A DNA stretch of 6,785 bases, taken from JANMQK01 sp031370485 (lineage in GTDB: Bacteria > Acidobacteriota > Polarisedimenticolia > Gp22-AA2). The stretch covers positions 1 to 6,785 of the forward strand of contig JANMQK010000198.1 in the NCBI GenBank assembly GCA_031370485.1. The letters are read 5' to 3'. Under the pieces are notes generated by a model. That model saw nothing but the letters and a program-made list of their open reading frames with translations. It did not search any database and was not told the origin of the DNA. Below are positions 1 through 6,024 of the stretch, in pieces (position 1 is the stretch's first letter; every line of letters starts with the position of its first letter). A program made the translations under genes and the position numbers.

Positions 1-2271
1 ACTAGACGCTGAGGTATAGGTGAACGCGGACGGCCGCACGGCGGCCGGCGCCCCGAGGTTGGTCACCTCCAGGCTGACGACGCCCGCGGTGGGACAGGAC
101 GGAGTCACCCCCGTGATCTGCGTGGGGACGGCGTATTGGACGTTCAGAAGCTTCAATCCGCCCAGGGCGACGGCGGCCCCGTACTGGAAATTGGAGCCCT
201 GGATCGAGATGCCCGTCCCGCCGTTGCTCGGACCGGTGGCCGGCGTGATCGAGGTGATCGTGGGAGCGAGAGAGCCGGCCAGGCTCACGGCGCCGACATC
301 GGTATCGGCGGAGACCGCGACCCCGCCCACGCGCAGAGGCGCCAGTCCGGCCGTCGTCAGGGGCGTGAAGACGAGGTCGTAGGTCCCCGGGGGCACGTAG
401 ATCGAGAACGTCCCGTCGGACGCGGTGTTGTCGCGCGAGACGAATTGGCGGATCCCGGTGGCCGACTGGAAGAAATTAAGATCCACGCCCGCCACCGGCA
501 CGGCGAGGGGGTCGAGCACCAAGCCCGAAACGACGAAGGCGCTGCGCAGGACCGCATCGAGGCCGCTCCTGGCGGCCGTGATCGATACGCCCTGGATCCG
601 GCCGGTCTCCAGATCCGCGCGCGGCGAGCTGGAACAACTCCCCTGGGTGGAGGGCGGGACGAAGGAGACGTTGTACAGGCGTGGCGGCACGACGACGCTG
701 TAGTTGCCGAAATCGTCGGTATTGTCGTGGGGGGTCTCGACCTTCTCCCCTGTGTAGTAATCGAAGAAGTCGAGGTCGACATTGCAGACCGGCGACCCGG
801 AGTCGTCCCTGGCGGTGCCGGTGACGACATAGCCCTGCTCGAGGACGATGTCTCCCAGAGACAGATCGGCGCTCATCGTGACCGCATTGAAGCGCCTCGC
901 GGCGAGAGCTGTCGTGGGCGGTGTGATGCGGACATCGTAGGTCCCCGGTACGAGCACCATCTGGAAGTTCCCACCGGCGTCGGTGCGATCGTGCGGCGTG
1001 AAGATCCGGCTGCTGCTCCCGGAAGGGTAAACGTCGAGGTTGGCGTTCTGGACGGGCGCGTTGCCCACCGTCATCGCGTGCCCGCTGATGAAGAACCCAT
1101 CCGGCAGCACGACGGTGGGGAGGGTGATCGGGCTGGAGGAGGGCGGGATCGCGATCCCCGTGCTCTTGACTCCCGCCAGCCTCACCCCCGTGGGCTGGCT
1201 GTAGTCGATGTTGTACATGTCGGGAGACACGACGGCGCTGTAGGCGCCCGTGATGTTGGTGTGGTCGTCCCAGGTGAGGAGCTGCGTCCCGGAACTCCCG
1301 TAGTAGGCCGCGTTGACGTCGAACACCGGCGCGCCGCGCGCATCCGTGACCGTGCCCTGAACCAGCACCCCGGCGAGGAGCGATACGCGAGGCAGCGTCA
1401 GGTCGGCCGCGACACTGGCCGGCGGGCCGTTCTGCACCAGGTAGTGAACCGGGCTGAGCCGGCACTGTTCCGGCTTGTACCGGAGGGTGTAGGTCCCGGG
1501 CGGAACCGCCACGCTGTAGACGCCATTCGCGTCGCTGCGATCGTGGGACAGGGAAAGATCCGCCCCGGTCGCACTGTCGCGGACGTCGATGTTGACATTG
1601 TTGACGGGCGTCCCGGGACTCCCCGAGTCAAACACCGTTCCCCCGATCAGGACACCGTTCGCGAGCGCGACGGTGGCCAGCGTGACCGCGCCCGGGATTG
1701 CCACGGACAGGCGCACGGCGGTCACGTAGCGGTTCCCGGCCGGTGGTCCGAAACGGATGTCGTAGGTTCCGGGCGCAATGACGACGCTGTAGTTGCCCGA
1801 GGCGTCCGTCTTGTCCCGGACGGTATAGACCCTCTCCGTGCTGCCGGGGGGATAGAAATTGACCGCGACGTTCTGCAGGCCGACGGCGCCGGGATCAGTG
1901 ACCTTGCCGCCCACGGTCACGCCGTTCGGCAGCGTCACCGGCGACGCCAGGGTGCGGCTCGCCGTCATCGAGAGGTTCTTGATCCGGTAGGCGGTATAGA
2001 CGCTCCCCGCGGGAGGCGAGAACTCCACGTCGTAGACTCCGGACAGCACGGTGGCCGTGAAAGACCCTGTCGAGGACGTCAGGTTGCCGGTGGCCCCCGC
2101 CGCGCTGCCCGAGCAGGCATCGACGAAGTTGATCTGGACTCCGAGGATGCCGGTCCCGTTCTGGTCCCTGACCGTCCCCGTGAGGGTCACGAAGCCGGCC
2201 CACGCGGGCGAGGAGACCAGGAGTGCGGCGAACCAAGGGAGAATCAGGAGTATCCGTCGTCGGGGTGTCAT
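1..2271 (-). CDS. Exported multi-repeat protein: seven carboxypeptidase-regulatory-like domains plus IPT/TIG, C-terminus beyond left edge
   Basis: This frame stays open for 757 codons from an ATG at 2271 to base 1, so the protein is 3'-partial. Residues 1-25 look like a Sec signal peptide: basic MTPRRR, a hydrophobic core, then an AWA cleavage motif before G26. The mature part holds seven tandem units of 87-96 residues (about 28-115, 117-203, 206-298, 301-389, 391-477, 480-575, 578-664). Each resembles the carboxypeptidase-regulatory-like/transthyretin-like beta-sandwich, with a V-G-x-V opening, a TD-x-x-G-x-Y turn and a P-P-G-T-Y-D strand. Residues 669-753 read as an IPT/TIG domain (TITSITPATGPSNGG, then a GSNF motif). 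Such domains usually build extracellular adhesins or scaffolds; no catalytic domain is visible. The start overlaps the stop of the upstream ABC exporter (ATGA), with GAGG seven bases before it. What lies past the TIG domain, such as an anchor or sorting signal, is unknown. Confidence 0.9.
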   Translation of the reverse strand, partial: MTPRRRILLILPWFAALLVSSPAWAGFVTLTGTVRDQNGTGILGVQINFVDACSGSAAGATGNLTSSTGSFTATVLSGVYDVEFSPPAGSVYTAYRIKNLSMTASRTLASPVTLPNGVTVGGKVTDPGAVGLQNVAVNFYPPGSTERVYTVRDKTDASGNYSVVIAPGTYDIRFGPPAGNRYVTAVRLSVAIPGAVTLATVALANGVLIGGTVFDSGSPGTPVNNVNIDVRDSATGADLSLSHDRSDANGVYSVAVPPGTYTLRYKPEQCRLSPVHYLVQNGPPASVAADLTLPRVSLLAGVLVQGTVTDARGAPVFDVNAAYYGSSGTQLLTWDDHTNITGAYSAVVSPDMYNIDYSQPTGVRLAGVKSTGIAIPPSSSPITLPTVVLPDGFFISGHAMTVGNAPVQNANLDVYPSGSSSRIFTPHDRTDAGGNFQMVLVPGTYDVRITPPTTALAARRFNAVTMSADLSLGDIVLEQGYVVTGTARDDSGSPVCNVDLDFFDYYTGEKVETPHDNTDDFGNYSVVVPPRLYNVSFVPPSTQGSCSSSPRADLETGRIQGVSITAARSGLDAVLRSAFVVSGLVLDPLAVPVAGVDLNFFQSATGIRQFVSRDNTASDGTFSIYVPPGTYDLVFTPLTTAGLAPLRVGGVAVSADTDVGAVSLAGSLAPTITSITPATGPSNGGTGISIQGSNFQYGAAVALGGLKLLNVQYAVPTQITGVTPSCPTAGVVSLEVTNLGAPAAVRPSAFTYTSASS
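280..2190 (-). repeat. Seven tandem protein-level repeats of about 90 residues
   Basis: The seven domain repeats of the exported protein lie end to end, at about 2190-1927, 1923-1663, 1656-1378, 1371-1105, 1101-841, 834-547 and 540-280. They are diverged at DNA level and recognisable by protein motifs. The most constant is [HR]D-x-[TS]-D-x-x-G-x-[YF], seen at residues 152-161, 243-252, 427-436 and 515-524, and weaker in units 1, 4 and 7. It is followed by V-x-P-P-G-T-Y-D or a variant. Units 1, 4 and 6 depart from PGTY (SGVY, PDMY, PRLY). The divergence argues for old duplications rather than recent slippage. Confidence 0.85.
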
Positions 2272-4085
2272 CGTGGAGCCTCTTCCAGGAGCATCTGCTC
2301 CCTGCAAATGCGGGCGTAGAGCCCGTTCTTCCGGAGGAGTGCGTCGTGCCCGCCCTCCTCGACGATCCGGCCCCTGTCGATCACGAGGATCCTGTCGGCC
2401 CTCTGGACCGTCGAGATCCGGTGGGCGATCACGAGCGTCGTCCTTCCTTCCATGAGCCGGAGCAGCGCCTCGCGGATGAGGGTCTCCGACTCGGCGTCGA
2501 CCGCCGAAGTGGCTTCGTCGAGAATCAGGATCGGCGGGTTATTGATGATCGCGCGCGCCAGGGCGACCCTCTGAATCTGCCCGCCGCTCAAGCGCTGGCC
2601 GCGCTCTCCGACCTGCGTGCGGAAGCCGTCCGGCAGTTCCTGGATGAAGTCGAAGGCGTTGGCCACACGGGCGGCCTGCCAGACCTCCTCCTCGGCCGCC
2701 TGCGGCCTGCCGTACTTGATATTGTCTTCGATCGTCCCCGCGAAGAGGAACGGCTCCTGTGTCACGAGGCCGATCCGCCGCCGCAGGGAGCCGAGGGTCA
2801 CATGGCGCAGGTCCTGGCCGTCGATGAGCACCCGGCCCTCGTCCGGGTCGATGAAGCGGGGCAGGAAGCTCAGGAGCGTGGTCTTTCCCGCACCGTTCGG
2901 TCCGACCAGCGCCACGACTTCTCCGCCCTCGACCGTGACGTCGATGCCGCACAGCACCGGCACTCCCGGGACGTAGGAGAAACGCACGTCCTCGAACCGG
3001 ACGCAGCCGCGACGGACCACCAGATCGAGGCTGCCGCCGGTCTCCTTCAGCGGCTCGGTCTCGTCCAGGAAGTCGAGGATGCGATCGAGGGAGACGCGCG
3101 AGGCCTGGAAGATCTCGTTCGTCCGGGCGATCCTCCGGAGCGGCGGGAAAAGCATCGCCGCCAGGGCATAAAAGGCCATCAGGCCGCCCTTGGTCATCGA
3201 CTCGTCGAGGACGGCATTGCCGCCGATCCACAGGACCAGCGCGCCGCCCAGCGCCACGAATACGTTGGCGAGCGACGTGAGCCGCCCGCCGATGCGCGCC
3301 TTCTCGAGAAGCCAATCGCGCAGCCGCGACGTCTGCGCCCCGACCAGCGCCTCCTCCGCCGCTTCCTGGTGGAATGCCTTGACCACCGCCCGGCCGGCGA
3401 TCTTTTCCTGCAGGTTCCCCGAGAGGGCCGAGCGCTCCCGCCGCGCCCGGCGTCCGGCCACGCGCAGCGCCGGGCTCAGCCGGACGAAGGTGAATGCGTA
3501 GAAGGGCAGGATCGACAGGACCACGAGAGCCATGCGCCAGTGAATCGAGAGAATGACGGCCACGACCACGAGGATCGTGACGACGTCCATAAGAGCGCGC
3601 AGGAACCCGTCGGTGATCATGTCGAGGACCGCGTTGATGTCTCCCATGAACCGCAGCATGATCCGACCGGTGCTGGCGTTCCGGAAGAACGGCATCGACA
3701 GCGTTTGCAGATGGCGGTAGAGGTCGATCCGCAGCTCGTAGATCATGCGCTGGCCCATCGTCTCGGAGACGATCCTCTGGGCATAGAGAAGAAGCCCCTT
3801 GGCGAGGGCGATCGCCGCCAGGCACAGGAAGATCGCCGGGAGAAAACGCCGCGGCGGGAGATCAAAGCCGAAGAGATCCAGGTGCTCGTGGTGCCTGAGG
3901 ACGGCGTCGATGACCCGTTTCAGGAAAAAGGGGATGGGGACGTCGATGACGGCCAGCGTCACCGACACCAGGATGGTCAGGAAGAAAAGGCTCCGGTGCG
4001 GGCGGGCGTAGGGAAGGAGCCTCGCCATCTCCTGGAGGACGCCGCGATCCGGCCTCCCCGGCTCAACGTGGGTCGTGGTCGGCAT
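2268..4085 (-). CDS. MsbA-like ABC exporter (TMD-NBD half-transporter)
   Basis: A complete 605-residue protein of normal length for a type IV ABC half-exporter, expected to work as a dimer in the inner membrane and to drive export or lipid flipping with ATP. The N-terminal part carries about six membrane segments (near 31-56, 80-102, 161-180, 183-203, 268-290 and 300-315). The nucleotide-binding domain is intact: Walker A GPNGAGKTT (395-403), Q-loop Q443, signature LSGGQ (499-503), Walker B ILILDE (519-524), D-loop SAVD (527-530) and H-loop H555. No C39 peptidase domain is present, so it is not a bacteriocin-processing exporter. The ATG at 4085 has AGAGGA seven bases upstream, overlapping the stop of the NTPase gene. 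Its own TGA overlaps the next ATG. The substrate cannot be read from sequence; lipid, lipid-linked sugar, drug or peptide all remain possible. The downstream protein has a Sec signal and need not be its cargo. Confidence 0.95.
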   Translation of the reverse strand: MPTTTHVEPGRPDRGVLQEMARLLPYARPHRSLFFLTILVSVTLAVIDVPIPFFLKRVIDAVLRHHEHLDLFGFDLPPRRFLPAIFLCLAAIALAKGLLLYAQRIVSETMGQRMIYELRIDLYRHLQTLSMPFFRNASTGRIMLRFMGDINAVLDMITDGFLRALMDVVTILVVVAVILSIHWRMALVVLSILPFYAFTFVRLSPALRVAGRRARRERSALSGNLQEKIAGRAVVKAFHQEAAEEALVGAQTSRLRDWLLEKARIGGRLTSLANVFVALGGALVLWIGGNAVLDESMTKGGLMAFYALAAMLFPPLRRIARTNEIFQASRVSLDRILDFLDETEPLKETGGSLDLVVRRGCVRFEDVRFSYVPGVPVLCGIDVTVEGGEVVALVGPNGAGKTTLLSFLPRFIDPDEGRVLIDGQDLRHVTLGSLRRRIGLVTQEPFLFAGTIEDNIKYGRPQAAEEEVWQAARVANAFDFIQELPDGFRTQVGERGQRLSGGQIQRVALARAIINNPPILILDEATSAVDAESETLIREALLRLMEGRTTLVIAHRISTVQRADRILVIDRGRIVEEGGHDALLRKNGLYARICREQMLLEEAPR

Positions 4086-4097
4086 CGGAGGGTCCTC

Positions 4098-5129
4098 TCA
4101 GGCGACGGAGACCCGCTGGAGGGCCTTGTCGAGCGCCCCCGAGAGGATCATTTCTCCGTTGAGGCACTTGACGCCCGTGGCCTCCTCCGACTCTGCGATC
4201 CCAAGCGGGCTGTTGGCGACCAGACCGGCGGTCGCCACGACGTTGTATCTCCATTCCCTGAGGCGACGCACCCCGGCCTCGCACGACGGGCTCTCGGGGG
4301 CGGCGTAAACTACCGCATCAATGACGGAGCGAAACCCCGGATCCTCGAGCAGGATGCGGGTCTCTCGCTGAAGGATGCCGTCCGCGATCTCGTAGACGAG
4401 GAATTCCGGCTCGTCGTCGAGAAGAACGGACCGCAGGATCGCGGCCACCCGCAGCAGCTCACTTTCGGGAAGGTAGGCCGTGGAGGGGTGGCCTGCATGC
4501 GTGAAGTCGAGCACCCGTATTGCCCCGCCATCCTCCATCATCCCCGGGTCCTTCCGGCAGGCCGTGCCGGTCAGTTTGGCGGCCGACACCCGCCGTCCCT
4601 GACCGCTGAGGCTGCGAATCGCCTGGGCGGCCGTGGTCGTCTTGCCGGAATTCATCGCAGCGCCGACCACCAGCAGCGTGAAAGGTCTGACCGCCTGGCC
4701 TGCAGAGGCCGGTCGGAGGACAAACCGCCTGAGGTTGAGAGGCTGGCCCTTGGAATCCGCCGGGCAGCCGATCCACTCCAGGACCGTCGGGTCGAGCATC
4801 TTCTCGTTCTTGCCGATCACTTCACCGCAGACTCCGCCAACACTGAGCAGGTGTCCGAGGGCGCCCGAAGCGGCGGCCCGTCCGTGGTATTGGTCGGTGG
4901 CGTACCGGTGGCCCAGCACTCCTGCGACAATGTCCCCGGGAAAGAGCACCTGCTTCTGGCCGAAGATCCCCTCGACGTCCTTGTGCTTCCCGATAGAAAC
5001 CACGCGGCCCAGAATGACCGTCCCGTGGTCAGCGTCGCGGGGCACGGGGATGACTTGTGCGGCCGCTTTCCGATCCACCATGTGTGTCGCATAGGTCCAT
5101 TTGATTCGAACCGTGTCGAAGTATTCCAT
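4098..5129 (-). CDS. SIMIBI-class P-loop NTPase (MobB/BioD-like) with N-terminal beta-rich domain, function unknown
   Basis: A 343-residue soluble protein. The C-terminal half is a P-loop NTPase: AAMNSGKT (157-164) fits Walker A (A-x4-GKT), a KLTGT segment follows at 185-189, VLDFTHAGHPST lies at 206-217, and VYEIADG (245-251) sits where Walker B and its acidic residues are expected. This order resembles MobB, dethiobiotin synthetase and cobyrinate amidase-type SIMIBI proteins, but no specific member fits. Residues 1-140 form a separate, probably beta-rich domain (VILGRVVSIG, LFPGDIVAGVLGHRYATDQ, then LLSVGGVCGEV). I recall similar two-part proteins in other bacteria, annotated only as hypothetical or ATP-binding. 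ATG 5129 is chosen because GAGGGA stands five bases before it and MEYFDTVRI begins the folded-looking sequence. An in-frame ATG at 5222 would add 31 unconvincing Arg/Cys/Pro-rich residues. It is the first gene of a tight operon, ending 12 bases before the ABC exporter. Confidence 0.88.
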   Translation of the reverse strand: MEYFDTVRIKWTYATHMVDRKAAAQVIPVPRDADHGTVILGRVVSIGKHKDVEGIFGQKQVLFPGDIVAGVLGHRYATDQYHGRAAASGALGHLLSVGGVCGEVIGKNEKMLDPTVLEWIGCPADSKGQPLNLRRFVLRPASAGQAVRPFTLLVVGAAMNSGKTTTAAQAIRSLSGQGRRVSAAKLTGTACRKDPGMMEDGGAIRVLDFTHAGHPSTAYLPESELLRVAAILRSVLLDDEPEFLVYEIADGILQRETRILLEDPGFRSVIDAVVYAAPESPSCEAGVRRLREWRYNVVATAGLVANSPLGIAESEEATGVKCLNGEMILSGALDKALQRVSVA

Positions 5130-5193
5130 ATCAGTCCCTCGCCGAGTCCCGGCGCGGCCCATAGGGCGGCACGGGACGCAGCACCTCAGATCC

Positions 5194-5222
5194 ATTGAAT
5201 GAAAGGGAAGCCTGAAAACCAA
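5194..5222 (-). promoter_or_regulatory. Weak promoter candidate for the NTPase-exporter-repeat protein operon
   Basis: TTGGTT (5222-5217) and TTCAAT (5199-5194) are 17 bases apart on the minus strand, about 65 bases before ATG 5129. The matches to consensus are three and four of six. The -35 box overlaps the tail of the terminator hairpin. It is offered because the operon needs a promoter in this 122-bp gap unless it is read through from upstream; an alternative -10 (TAACAT) lies further up, inside the hairpin loop. Confidence 0.25.
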
Positions 5223-5246
5223 CCGGCTATGTTAGGGATGCCGGTC
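5215..5246 (-). terminator. Candidate rho-independent terminator after the charged protein
   Basis: Six bases past the TGA, the minus strand has ACCGGC (5245-5240), a 12-base loop and GCCGGT (5227-5222). The six pairs are perfect and a seventh G-T pair is possible; the sequence then reads TGGTTTT. The T run is short and the loop large, so termination may be partial. It lies before the NTPase operon and would separate the two units. Confidence 0.45.
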
Positions 5247-5251
5247 CGGAA

Positions 5252-5764
5252 TCAGGCCAGGGCGCCGCCGACCAGTAGGGTGAGGTCGGTCGTGCCTTCG
5301 CGGGGACGCGGGATGGCGTGGCAGGGGCCCGATCCGAAATGAGGCCGAAGCGACTCCGGCGCCTCCCGGAACTCTCCGCGGCTCAAGAGGTGCCTGCGGA
5401 GCATGGCCAGGAAGTCTCCGGACGTGCGGATCTGCGGCGGATGAGAGAGCGCGTACTCGTTGCGTTCCATCGCCTTTTTCTTCCTGGCTCTCTTCATGCG
5501 ATGGTCGCCGTCGGCCGCCCCGGCCGCTGCCTCGATTGTCTGGGGGTCGCCCTCATCGATCGCCTGGAGGAGGGTCTGCCAGGCGCGCGCGGCCCTCTCC
5601 CGCTTCTCTTCCCATCGCGCCTTGCGCACGGCGTACCGCTGGAGCTTGGCGGGATCGGAGGCACCGGAGTGGCGGCCCGTGAAATCCAGAGACCTCAGCG
5701 CCGGAGTCGCAAGGACCCCCAGCAAGACCATGCTCAGCAGGCGCTTCGACGGCGAGGTGATCAT
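5252..5764 (-). CDS. Hypothetical charged protein with N-terminal signal or anchor segment
   Basis: A 170-residue protein that I do not recognise. It begins MITSPSKRLL and has one short hydrophobic stretch at about 9-23 (LLSMVLLGVLATPAL), which could be a signal peptide or a single membrane anchor. Residues 40-105 are very rich in Arg, Lys, Glu and Ala and look helical, including a basic KRARKKK run at 91-97. The C-terminal third holds a hydrophobic/basic helix (117-128), a PHFGSGPCHAIP stretch with the only cysteine, and a hydrophobic end (LTLLVGGALA). Two starts compete: ATG 5764, used here, and an in-frame TTG at 5773 whose AAGGAG lies only four bases upstream. A promoter candidate precedes it and a terminator candidate follows, so it may be a single-gene unit. 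Reality as a gene rests on these flanking signals and the signal-like N-terminus; a 156-codon plus-strand ORF overlaps it but looks like a shadow. Confidence 0.65.
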   Translation of the reverse strand: MITSPSKRLLSMVLLGVLATPALRSLDFTGRHSGASDPAKLQRYAVRKARWEEKRERAARAWQTLLQAIDEGDPQTIEAAAGAADGDHRMKRARKKKAMERNEYALSHPPQIRTSGDFLAMLRRHLLSRGEFREAPESLRPHFGSGPCHAIPRPREGTTDLTLLVGGALA

Positions 5765-5777
5765 GACGGCCAAGCCT

Positions 5778-5783
5778 CTCCTT
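5778..5783 (-). promoter_or_regulatory. Shine-Dalgarno AAGGAG that leaves the start of the charged protein undecided
   Basis: AAGGAG reads at 5783-5778 on the minus strand. It is four bases before TTG 5773, rather close, and 13 bases before ATG 5764, rather far. The overlapping weaker GAGAGG gives ten bases to the ATG. The choice changes the protein by three residues. Confidence 0.5.
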
Positions 5784-5793
5784 TATGAAGCAT

Positions 5794-5822
5794 AAGGTAC
5801 CCTTAGCCGCATTGGGCGTCAA
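5794..5822 (-). promoter_or_regulatory. Sigma70-like promoter candidate for the hypothetical charged protein
   Basis: On the minus strand TTGACG (5822-5817, five of six matches to the -35 consensus) is followed after exactly 17 bases by TACCTT (5799-5794), which keeps the T, A and final T of the -10 box. The predicted transcript start, near 5787, would give a short leader containing AAGGAG (5783-5778) before TTG 5773 and ATG 5764. Found by eye only. Confidence 0.5.
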
Positions 5823-5953
5823 GAGCGATTATCGTTCCCTGTCCGTCACTGGCCCGCGGTGCGACCCTGGGCCCGCAACTTGTTTCGATGAGTGGTGGAA
5901 AGACAGGGATTCATGCCCCGGCGATTTCGGGATTGCAACAGGACATATCAATG

Positions 5954-5965
5954 GAGACATGTCTC
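5954..5965. promoter_or_regulatory. Perfect 12-bp palindrome, possible operator
   Basis: GAGACATGTCTC is its own reverse complement. A related GACATATC stands at 5942-5949, 14 bases from the GACATGTC core at 5956-5963, giving two similar half-turn-phased boxes. The site is in the gap between the permease and the charged protein, about 130 bases upstream of the promoter candidate. This could be a transcription factor site, but no regulator gene is visible nearby. Confidence 0.25.
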
Positions 5966-5995
5966 GCTGCGCACCTTCCTGGGCGCCTGACCCCG

Positions 5996-6023
5996 GCGCG
6001 CGTGCAACTCTCGTCCCGCGCGC
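5996..6023 (-). other. GC-only hairpin directly after the permease stop codon
   Basis: Seven perfect pairs, CGCGCGC (6017-6023) with GCGCGCG (5996-6002), enclose a 14-base loop one base past the permease TGA. No T run follows, so it does not fit an intrinsic terminator; it may protect the 3' end of the mRNA, or assist a rho-dependent stop. The remainder of the gap, 5774 to 6024, holds no convincing gene. Confidence 0.35.
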
Positions 6024-6024
6024 T

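Noticed and set aside
476..1465. 329-codon minus-strand ORF, with similar ones at 357-830, 1398-1631 and 1895-2236
   Set aside because: They are out of frame with the 2271-to-1 gene, Arg/Gly/Pro-rich, and lack repeat motifs.
136..2319. 727-codon plus-strand ORF
   Set aside because: It lies opposite the exported repeat protein. The translation is Arg/Asp/Gly-rich with no domain pattern, as expected for an antisense shadow of a GC3-rich gene, whereas the minus frame has clear repeats and a signal peptide.
2539..3825. 428-codon minus-strand ORF inside the ABC exporter
   Set aside because: It is in another frame of the exporter and carries no Walker or signature motif.
2268..4085. Type I secretion ATPase exporting the downstream repeat protein
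   Set aside because: The repeat protein has a Sec signal peptide, and no membrane-fusion protein, outer-membrane channel gene or C39 domain is seen in the window.
4098..5129. Naming the NTPase mobB or bioD
   Set aside because: The fold signals fit, but it has an extra 140-residue N-terminal domain, is longer than either enzyme and has no cofactor-synthesis neighbours.
2223..5198. 991-codon plus-strand ORF
   Set aside because: It is antisense to both the ABC exporter and the NTPase, which have intact motifs. Its composition (Arg, Asp, Glu, His, Pro) is typical of a shadow frame and it has no recognisable domain.
5130..5222. Upstream in-frame ATG at 5222 for the NTPase
   Set aside because: The added 31 residues are Arg/Cys/Pro-rich and the ATG falls in the terminator hairpin; ATG 5129 has a well-spaced ribosome site.
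5996..6023. Rho-independent terminator for the permease
   Set aside because: The stem is strong but the following bases are CGGGGTC with no T run, so it is listed only as a hairpin.
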